Shown piece after piece: positions 1 through 8,888 of a stretch of DNA of 36,862 bases. Every line of letters begins with the position of its first letter. Within the stretch, counting starts at the first letter, position 1. The notes under the pieces are model-generated. The model was not told the origin of the DNA. It saw only the letters and a program-made list of their open reading frames with translations, and did no database searches. This DNA is from Chromera velia. Taxonomy: Eukaryota > Sar > Chromeraceae. Location: the NCBI GenBank assembly GCA_018398765.1, contig JAHBMJ010001034.1, forward strand, positions 1 through 36,862. Direction: 5' to 3'. A program made the translations under genes and the position numbers.

Positions 1-6
1 ATATTC

Positions 7-63
<57 letters not shown>

Positions 64-160
64 TGTATGTATGTATGTATGTGTGGGTATGTATGTGTGT
101 ATGAGTATGTGTGCGTGTATACGTGTGTGAGTATGTGTATGAGTACATATGTGTGAGTAC
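1..160. repeat. GT-rich microsatellite
   Basis: Nearly pure (GT)n with TATG and GAGT interruptions that decays rightwards into GTATGT and GAGTATGT units. It is a simple-sequence tract with no coding meaning. The window edge cuts it, so its full length is unknown. Confidence 0.95.
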
Positions 161-660
161 CACTACCTGTGGAGATGCCTTGGCCGGTCAACGATAATGC
201 CCCCAGAGGTGTCACTGAGTAGCCACTGGAGCAGTACAGGTTTGCCTGTGCAAAAGCGAAATACCACCAGCTGGTAGTGGCAGCTGGTATGGGGTGGAGG
301 ATGATCGGTGCCTAGTAGGCCCCCGGGTTGGAAAGGTGCATGCATATTCCAGGGGTGGTGGCCCAGGGATTGCCGTGCGGACGCCTCCGATTACCTTGTT
401 CGTCTGGTGCGGAGATCGGTAGCTATGTTGGGTGGTCGCCATGCGGATCGATCAGTCGCAGCAGTGACTAAGGTTTTCCCTAAAAGACAGTGCAAGTCTG
501 CATGCTTACAAGGGTTTTTAGTTCAGGACCACTTTAAGATGCGACAGATTCGAACGGCCTAGGTAGAATACATGGGGGTGGGAGACTCTTGTACAGGAGA
601 TGCCCTGTAAGCCGTAGCTTCGCAGGCGGAGAGTCTGCCACAATACAATACAATACAATC
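161..660 (+). mobile_element. Possible 3' end of a non-LTR retroelement (AATAC tail)
   Basis: A moderately GC-rich 480-bp block between simple repeats ends in a short tandem CAATA repeat (641-660), the kind of microsatellite tail left by some LINE or SINE families. A short plus-strand ORF (308-562) has no recognisable motif. No reverse transcriptase or endonuclease motif is present, so if this is a retroelement it is 5'-truncated. An ordinary intergenic block with a pentanucleotide repeat is the alternative. Confidence 0.3.
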
Positions 661-818
661 AATTAAGGTAAGTCAATATATATTTCCCCGCGGAGGGTAG
701 TTCAGCCTGGCTTGGGGGCCCTAAGACAGCGCACACTTGCATAAACATACACGGTCGAGATGCGTTAACTAGAATTATAATTCAAACCATTGATGCCCCC
801 CGAGGTACTCACCCAACT

Positions 819-1074
819 AGTGGCCCCGGAAAGCAAAGCAGGGGGTATTTACCAAACTCTTCCCAGAGCCTATTTTAGACGTTTTAACTGAGCTATAAAA
901 ATTTGCATTTCAAAAGAAATTACACCTCTCGCAGCCAATGAAATTAATTCGTTAAAGACTCGTTGATCACTACTGTTAATTAAGTTGTAAGTTCAATTGA
1001 TTCAGACGTTTCAATAATTCACCAGGCTGGGAAAAGTTTGGTAAGTGCCCCCCGCTTCGCTTTCCGGGGCCACT
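819..1074. mobile_element. MITE-like element with 48-bp terminal inverted repeats
   Basis: The segment 819-866 is matched in inverted orientation by 1027-1074 with only a few mismatches. Each terminus reads AGTGGCCCCGGAAAGC at its outer end and contains GGGGG and TTACCAAAC further in. The roughly 160-bp interior is AT-rich and non-coding. Length, termini and lack of an ORF fit a non-autonomous DNA transposon (MITE). CCCAA lies just outside both ends, but a perfect target-site duplication is not evident. A solo copy of the terminus lies at 27684-27722. The superfamily cannot be assigned. Confidence 0.75.
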
Positions 1075-1490
1075 CCCAATGATGGCCCCGGAATGCCCCG
1101 CGGAAAATCCCGGAAATTAGGGTCTTCATGGTCCCGCAAAGCGTGATCGAAGGAAATTAATCAAGTCTTGCAGGCGTTTTGTCGACTGCCCATATAATTC
1201 GGCTTTCTAAAGCTGCATGTGATGGAAGACGGTCCGGAAGCAATGTAGACGGTCTGTTGTCACTCAATGTCTGCATGCCTCTGAGCACAAAGAGGACCGT
1301 ACCCGAAGCGTTCTCTACACATACTGCTTTCCTGATACACCTAAACACCTGAAGAGAGTGGAAAGACGAAAAACTATATGTATGCTTCCCAGCGGCTTCT
1401 TACCTGATTCCCACCAACTTTTTCAACGTCCATCGCACTTCACTATCCATCTATCCTCTGTCGTGATCAAGCCTTGACGAGCCGCTGCAG
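1075..1490. other. Stretch without an identified gene upstream of gene A
   Basis: No convincing exon was recognised here. The 5' end of gene A (its start codon and any N-terminal exons) must lie in or before this stretch, because the first secure kinase exon already starts around the ATP-binding lysine. A second GGCCCCGG/CCCCGCGGA motif at 1083-1105 resembles the terminus of the neighbouring inverted-repeat element. Confidence 0.4.
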
Positions 1491-3880
1491 CTGGTCTGGC
1501 ACTGAGAATGTCGGTAGCAAGTGTCCTTGCTGTTGGTACTATTGATACTTAATTTGTTCGATACCTTTTCACCTTTTTCACCCGTTGCGCATGTGCGTGT
1601 ATCCCTCTCATGTTTTCGATCATACTGTGCACCCAAATTTCTTGCCACTGTGAGTGACTCGTGCACGGTTGTGTTTGCAGGCTCCCTACTGCTTCAAAAC
1701 ACATCCCTCGGGTGTTCGAAGACGAGGACACCACAAGACGGGCGATTCGGGAGATGAGAATCTGGTCACTCTTCCAAGACCACGAAAATGTATCGCAGCT
1801 ACGCGGAGTCAGCTTTCAGCACTATCCCCTCCCCGCAGTACCGGTTTCAGCTAGGTGCAGAACCCCGGACACAAAATCCCAGCAGGCAGATATTGATATC
1901 TGTCGATTTGACACATCCACCTCCTCACCAGACACCTCCCTTCCATACACCGCCCCCGCCGAGGTGTGGCAGGAGAGGGAAGCCTGTGCGTTCGACCAAC
2001 TCAGCAGAGCGACACAGAAACCCCTGTCTGGGGAAGGCAGTAACGGGTGTCAAGGGCGCCAGCAACGGGACGAGGGTGAGGGGAGTCTGTATGCGAACAT
2101 GAGTCTTCAAATGCTGCAAGACGCCGGAGATACGTCGGTGGAATCCATCATCCAAAGCGGACAACCACTCAGACATGCCCATGTACAGTTCTTCGCATAC
2201 CAGACAGCCAGGGGGCTGAAGTACATCCACGGCTTCGGGATTGCCCACCGTGCCCTCGTCAGTAGAGAATTAACTGCTTTTCGTGTTTCCCCGCAGAACC
2301 GTATCTTCTTCCTTCATTTCGTGCCTGCTTCTATGCTTACTTCTCTTCGTTTTGGACTGCCTCTCTTCCTCGTTCAGCCGTTCTCTTCTTTCTTCCTCCT
2401 GTCTTTTTCTGTGTCAGTCATTCTCTTCCGCACTCACTCTGAAAATTGTGTCTGTCGGTTCTCGGCACCCATTGCCCCCCGGAACTCGATTTAGCGTACA
2501 GAGCTCTTGCTTCTTGCTCTCATAGCATCGTCGTGGCGTACGGTCTTTGCACCTCCCTTGTTCCTCCCTCCGGCCGTACCGCCGCTTGCCCTGTACACTC
2601 TCCAACTGACGACCCAATTTTGCGTACGTCAACGATGTGCAGCGGCCCTGCAACCTGGTGGTGAGGCGCAACTGCGATCTCTGGATCTCCGACTTCTCGC
2701 ATGCCTCGGGGGTCTGGAATCAGCCGGCCCGCCCCCACCCTTCCGCAACGCTCCTCTCTCCTGAATCCTGCAGCCCCCCCCCTGTGGACTGCCAGGAATA
2801 CAGGAGGAGACGACGTGGGGGCACGTACACAGCCGTGGAGGAAGAAATGGACTCCTCCCGCTGCTCCCAAAAAGGTCCGTGACGTGCCACTGAATGACAG
2901 TCAAGATCTGCATGCAGCAGTGCGCCCCATGACAGGAAGGAGGGCAGTACGCGCCGGTACATGGGGAGGATCTGAAATTGCTAGCATTGCAAGCAGGGAA
3001 GCCTTAAGTTCATTCCCCTCAGGCAGGCTCTACATGAAAAGAGAGCGAGGGAAGTGTGGGGACCTGTCGTCCTCTCGAGTCCCTCCCGAGAGTTTCCCTT
3101 CATTCCTGACTGCAGGGCAGCATTAATTAATTCAAGATTGATTGTCTGCGTGCGACTTTTTTTTTCTGTCAGCCTGTTTCCCTATCTGCCCACCTGCACG
3201 ATCCGGAAAAGAAGATATGCAGTGAGTCTGAACCTTCTGCACAAACACCTCCGCCGTTGGTCTATGTTTGTCTGCCACCACGCCACTCCTTTGCAAAACA
3301 AACAAACGCCTGCCTGCCTGCCTGCAGTCGACATCTGGGCGTTTGGATGCATCCTGGCTGAACTGATCACAAGGCGCCCCCTCTTCAACAGGAGACAAGG
3401 TCGGCTTCTTCTGCTTCCCTTTTCTTTCCTCACTGCATGCACTCTGATCTCCTTGACGTTCTTTTCGAACCTTCAGATTTGTTTAATTGCCTTCCGATCC
3501 TTGCCATGCAGGTTTCTTTCTTTCTGCTTGACATGTCCCACCCATCTCTCGCGCCCCCCTCCACAATGCGTGAAGGAAGTCCTTCCGCTCTTTTTGCGTC
3601 CTGACGACTCACCTTTCTTTCTCTCTTCCTTTTGGAAGACACGCACTTTCCCACCCGCCTGTGATCGTCGGACCGACTGTCCTGCATGCCTTCCCTTCCC
3701 GCCGGTCGGTCTGCCTGCCTGCCTGCCTGCAGCTGCCTACAAACTGAAGGACCTTGTTGGCTTTGCTGGCGTCCCCCCGCTCTCCGAGATCCGTGCGTAT
3801 CACCTGCCTGCAGTCAGTCGCCTTTATTTCTTTCTTTCTATCTGTCTGAATGCCTTTGTTCGTTTGTTTGTTTGTTTGCT

Positions 3881-3914
<34 letters not shown>

Positions 3915-5738
3915 TTCCTTCCTTCCTTCCTTTCTTTCTTTCTTTCTTTCTGTTTTTGTCTGTTTGTCTGTTTTCTTGACTGCCTGCCTGAAGCCAGTCC
4001 GCTGACCTGTACTTATCTATGGGTGGTTTGATGTCGATTGCGCTCGCACGCCTTTCTCCTCGCCTTCAACACCAAATTCATAATTGTCATGTTTTGAACG
4101 CGCACAAGTTTTTCCGACCAACTGACGGGGGAATGAAATCAAAAAATTAATTCTGCAGGCCGAAAAGTACCTTCTTCGTCTGGGGGGGGGCGTCGACATC
4201 CAGAGTCACGAGGAGCGCGTGCGACGTGTGGCCGAACAACTCCGAGTAAGATCAGACGGAAATCCTAACGGTTACGTGCTCGCAGAGGGGGAGGCAGAGA
4301 AGGGTGCAGAGGGTGGGGAGGAATTCCTCCTTCTCGCAGCTGACCTCATCCTTCGGTGTCTCTCCCTTGACCCTTCTCAACGCCCATCCGCCACTGAAAT
4401 CCTCTCCCATCCAGTCTTTGGGTCTTTTCGAGATACATCGGATGAACCAGAGGGACGGCCCCTGACGGCGGAAGAGAAGGACGCGATCGACTGCGGGGGG
4501 GGAATCTTCGGACGAGAAGGGGGAAATCCGCCAACAAAGAAAGAGCTCTTCGGTCAGTCTTGTGTTTGGATAACGACGTTTTTCTTTCTTCCTTTCTCAT
4601 TTTCTTCTTTTCTTTCTTTTCTATACATTCAATTGGTTGCCTTCATCTCTCTCTACCTTTTCCGTCTTCGCTTTTCCCTTCGTTTCCTTTTCCGTCTGTG
4701 TTGTTCTTGTCTTTCCTTCCTTTCTGTGAATCACTCCCTGTCGGTGTCTGTCCATCCGTCCTTCTGTCCCTCCGTCTGCCCGCGTCCCTTCATTTCCACC
4801 TGTGATTCTTGCTTCTTCTTCTTCTTCTTCTTCTTCTTCTTCTTCTGCTTCTGCTTCTTCTTCTGCTTCTGCTTCTGCTTCTGCTTCTGCTTCTGCTGCT
4901 TCTTCTGCTTCTTCTGCTTCTTCTGCTTCTTCTTCTGCTTCTGCTTCTGCTTCTGCTTCTGCTTCTGCTTCTGCTTCTGCTGCTTCTTCTGCTTCTTCTG
5001 CTTCTTCTGCTTCTTCTGCTTCTGCTTCTTCTTCTTCTTCTTCTTCTTCTTCTGCTTCTGCTTCTGCTTCTGCTTCTTCTGCTTCTTCTGCTTCTGCTTC
5101 TGCTTCTGCTTCTGCTTCTGCTTCTGCTTCTTCTTCTGCTTCTTTTTCTGCTTCTTTTTCTGCTTCTTCTTCTTCTGCTTCTGCTTCTTCTTCTGCTTCT
5201 GCTTCTGCTTCTGCTTCTGCTTCTGCTTCTGCTTCTTCTTCTTCTTCTTCTCCTCCTCCTCCTCCTCGCTAATTTGTTCGCACCTTCGACGGGGCGCCTG
5301 CCTTGACGCGTCGAAGGGAATGAGGGGTGAAAGTGTCCAAACATACGTGCACGCTCCATTCAGAAGTTCTTCATTGCCTCTGTGTGAAATTCTCTCTCTG
5401 TACATGTGAATGTGCATGCAGCTGAGCTCAACCGAGCAGCAGCCATCGCCAATACGAACTGCTTGGCAAAGGGAACCTCGAGTGGAGCCGAAGAGGCCCC
5501 AATCCTCCACCAACCGCTCCGTGTCTCCTCCCAGAACCACACCGAGACTTCTGCAGCTGCAGGCGACCAGCGGAGTCATCCTGAGCCTGGGTTGGGTGCG
5601 AGGAGCGTTGACTGGGGGGACGGCGAGGAGGAGGAAATGGTTTTGCAAACTCCCCCCTGCTCCCTCCGGGGCTCCGACGAGGACAGGAGAGAGTTGCAGC
5701 AAAGCTCAGACGACGACGAAGATGCAAGGGCGGAGTGA
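1491..5738 (+). CDS. Gene A: MAP-kinase-like pseudokinase, multi-exon, 5' end unresolved
   Basis: Exons: 1681-2257, 2643-2874, 3328-3399, 3733-3812, 4159-4552, 5422-5738 (stop TGA 5736); 1491-1520 is a tentative glycine-loop micro-exon. All junction phases agree and give about 556 aa. The kinase domain follows MAPK order: ASKHI (ATP lysine), AIREM (alpha-C Glu), an insert of about 90 aa, IIQSGQPL...RGLKYIH, then the catalytic loop HRALRPCN, VRRNCDLWISDFS, QEY and YTAVE where MAPKs have TEY and YRAPE, VDIWAFGCILAEL, and DLILRCLSLDPSQRPSA. The catalytic Asp of HRD is Ala, the following Lys is Arg, DFG is DFS, and the activation-loop Thr is Gln. The family is secure from these motifs. Loss of phosphotransfer is inferred, so a scaffold or allosteric role is likely. 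The C-terminal tail is acidic. It converges with gene D on the opposite strand. Confidence 0.8.
3838..3980. repeat. TTTG/CTTT/CCTT tetranucleotide array in a gene A intron
   Basis: Successive GTTT, CTTT, CCTT and again CTTT units form a polypyrimidine tract within the intron 3813-4158 of gene A. It is simple sequence. The long plus-strand open frame through it (Phe/Leu/Ser-rich) is a by-product of the repeat. Confidence 0.9.
4809..5270. repeat. TTC/TGC triplet array in the last intron of gene A
   Basis: About 460 bp built almost entirely from TTC and TGC triplets, ending in a short (CTC)n block. It is intronic: the donor GTCAGT at 4553 and the TGCATGCAG acceptor at 5413-5421 flank it in the right phase. 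A higher-order pattern is visible, since the CTGCTGC junction followed by three TTCTTCTGC-type units occurs near 4893 and again near 4977, about 84 bp apart. Every frame is free of stops, which yields spurious poly-Leu, Ser/Ala, Phe/Cys and Lys/Gln ORFs. Confidence 0.95.
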
Positions 5739-6478
5739 GATGGAAACGGACGCAAGCAACGGCGTCTTTCTTGCTTCCTTCAGAGTCCTTGTTGGCCTCC
5801 CAACTCCCTCTTGTATGTTTCTGTACGTCAATGCATTTGAATGAGGCAGGGACGAACCAATCAAAGGAGTAAAAACAGAGAAGCGGGAAAAAAAATATAC
5901 CAACACACATACACACACACACACACACACGAAAGAGAGAGAGAGAAAAAGCCCATGGAAAAGAGGAGAGCAGCGTGCATGAGATGATGGTGCAATAGTC
6001 GCCTTCTTCGTCCGTCTCCCTGCAAGCTTAAGTGAAACCCCTGCACTGTGGTGGTAACGAAGATCCAATCGCAGCAAACAAATCTTGCTCGGCAAGAAGA
6101 AGGAACGTGGCAGCGAAAACAAACCGAAAGAAAAGCGGGTGCGATGGAGAGAGAGGGCATTGCATTGAGAAGAAAAAAGCCGTCATCGCTTGATTTTGCT
6201 TGCTTGCTAGTGAATGCCAAAATGAAAACCAGCCAAAAGGCCCTCCCTGTCGTGACATGTGAACGAGTGAGGATGCATCAATGAATAAAGCAAAGCAAAG
6301 GCGGTACATGAAAACTCGAATCGTTGCATCCTTTCCACTTGTGCTTTATCTTCGTGCTCCTCTTTTGCCTCCATCATTTCTCTGATATCTCGTGTGTTTT
6401 TTCTTCTTTTCTTCCTCTTTATGAAGAATCTCTCTTTGTCCCTTCTCCCCCCCCCCTCTCCGTTAATTCTCCAGTGGA

Positions 6479-6510
<32 letters not shown>

Positions 6511-8502
6511 CATCATGTTGCGCAAATCATCTTCTTTGTTCGTGTGTTGCCTGCTCTCTCTCACTGGCAAGAGGCAATCATGTCGATAACTCAGACCGTC
6601 AGACTGCATGCACGTCTGAAGCAGGGAATCTTTGATACATTCCTCCGACGGCCCAAAGGCTCGCAAAGCAATCGTTTTGTCTGTAATTGAACAGATGCTG
6701 CAGCTCAAGAATTTGAAATTATGCACGAAAAATGAAACCCACCTTCTGTTTCTCTTCCTTCCCTTCTCTCATTGAAACAACTCGACCACGCCTAGGGAAG
6801 GAAGATTCAGCTTCCTCCATACTCCCTCTGAGTCCTTCCCACTCAAATCTCTCCCTCCCTCCCTTTCCCCCTTCTCTTTTCTTCTCCCTTCTCTGCCTTC
6901 CTGGGAAGAAATGAACGAATGCGGCGGCAGAGAAAAGGAACGAGAGGGACCATCTTACCTGAATTCCTACATGGTGCTTCAGTAGAATTCTTCAAGTTGC
7001 CTGCACCTCAAGAAGAATTCAGCCGGGGATGGGCGCCCGGTGCTTTCGGACAAAACAAATGAATTAATTCATCAATCAATCAATCAATGGAGAGGGAGCC
7101 ATGCATCCACGTGCCTCCTGCCACTCACTCACTCATTCTTTGTACAAAGCAAGGGAGGGCAAAGATAAGGAAGCAAGAAACGAATGTCAGAAAACAGGGT
7201 CGAAAGAAAGCAAAGGTAAAAAAGACAAGCCGACGCATGAAGGGTCGAGGGAAATTCGGGTGGACGACATGATTAATTCAAGAGTGCAAAAAAGATAGCA
7301 TGATGCCGAGGCACTGAGTGAGTGGGCACCGGGACTGCGGGGGGGAGGGGGCGGAGAGGGGGGTGGAGACCTTTATTCAAAGCTCCGAGCTGTTTTTTTT
7401 TTTCGATTTTTGGCTTTGATAGACTTGATGTCTTCATCTTTTTGGCTGTTGTCCCTTAGCGTTGTCTTTTCCCTTAGTGCGCGTTTTTGTTTGTTTCGTT
7501 TTTTGGTACGATTGTCCATTCATCTCAATTCAATTCCCTTCATGTCAATTCAATTCAATTCGTTGGCATTGAAAGCGATCAAGAGCCGCCAGCGTCTTTC
7601 CAAGATGCGAAAAAAACCATCGACACTTGAATGCCTTTCTGTCTTATGTGAGTCAGTCGTGGGGAGACTGGGGGAGGTGGGGGCCGGTTAATCAAAGAAA
7701 GAAGGCAACAGGAGGGGAACCTCATCAAGGAAACTCAATTAGGCAAGGCGGGACCCGATGCATGAATGATCTCCTGGGCGGGCGGGCGGGGTGACGTTGA
7801 AAGGCAGGCAGGCAGCTTGGGTAGAGTGAGTGAGGTGTTCGGTTTTGAGCCCCTTACTTCATGTGTAAAGAAAGACGGGCGGGGGGGAGGGGAAACAGTT
7901 GGTCGAACGAACGTCAGATTGACACAAAAAGGTGTTGTTCGGTGTTCTCTTCTTCATGCTTTCCCTCCTCCCGTCCTCTTGCTCTCTTTCTCTGTCTTTC
8001 CCCCTCCTTGATCTATCTCTCTGGGCCTTTCTTCCCCTGTCCTTCCGTTTGCATGCATTCATTCATTCATTTGGCGTCTGCTTTTGATTTTTGGTCACTG
8101 CGTGTCCAGTTGTTGCATCCACCCACGTGAGTCATTCACTGTGGTCCATTCTATTTATCCTGATCAAACAGTTCGTTTTTGTTCCGTGTGTTTCCTCCTG
8201 TCTGTCTGAAGTGCCTGCTTCACTTCAACACTTGTTTGCTCATTATGTCCAGGGGCTACTGAGCACAGGAGCACTGGTTATCTGTAATCACCCTAATTCA
8301 CGTTGCCGTTCCTCTCTCCATCTCTCTCTCTTTCTTGCTTGAAAAGGGGCATTGGGGGTGCGGGAGAGTGGTAGGAGGGGCGGGTACGGACAGCAGAGTT
8401 ACAACTTTCAACAAGCACACAGCGGCTGTATGTATGGTTTCGTTTTCTCAGTCGGAAGAAAAAGAGCGAGCCTGAGGGAAAGAAAGAACGCATACCAGGG
8501 AC
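5739..8502. other. Repeat-rich intergenic region between convergent genes A and D
   Basis: No gene could be supported. The region holds a (CA)n/(GA)n tract at about 5904-5945, a (CTG)n run at 6481-6509, AATC and AATTC short repeats at about 7070-7090 and 7525-7560, and many polypyrimidine patches. Gene A terminates at the left edge. The 3' exons and terminator of gene D probably lie somewhere in the right part. One minus-strand candidate continuation, ending in the acceptor ATACATACAG near 8430, was too weak to annotate. Confidence 0.6.
6481..6509. repeat. (CTG)n trinucleotide run
   Basis: About ten uninterrupted CTG units. It lies outside any supported exon. Confidence 0.95.
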
Positions 8503-8833
8503 CGACTAGTTTGCTTTGCCTTGTTTTGCGGGGCGATGACACACAGTAAGGCTGGAATAAGAGGCAAAGTGAAGAGGCGATCAAAGACATCCGGATCTGA
8601 ATTCATCTTCTTCACTCAACTTTACTGTCTCCTTGCTCAGGCACGTGTCTGTGTCTACGTGTGTTCGCCGCAAAAACTCGCAGAGAAAGAGATCTTCTTT
8701 CGAGAACGCCAGATTGAGGATCTCCAAGCATGCGGAGGAATGCAAAGAGGGGGAAATGGTCTGAGAACAAGGATCAAGGAGCTTTGGCAAAGATTTTGTG
8801 GCAATTCTCTGTCTTAGAGTGGTTCTGACACTG

Positions 8834-8888
<55 letters not shown>

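Noticed and set aside
690..725. tRNA-like A-box near GTAGTTCAGCCTGG
   Set aside because: No B-box, acceptor stem or cloverleaf could be formed nearby.
3054..4031. 325-codon plus-strand ORF
   Set aside because: It reads through two real gene A exons and the intervening polypyrimidine introns; the Phe/Leu/Ser-rich parts are intronic.
4731..5702. 323-codon minus-strand Lys/Gln-rich ORF
   Set aside because: It exists only because the TTC/TGC array lacks stops in every frame; it overlaps the verified plus-strand gene A intron and last exon.
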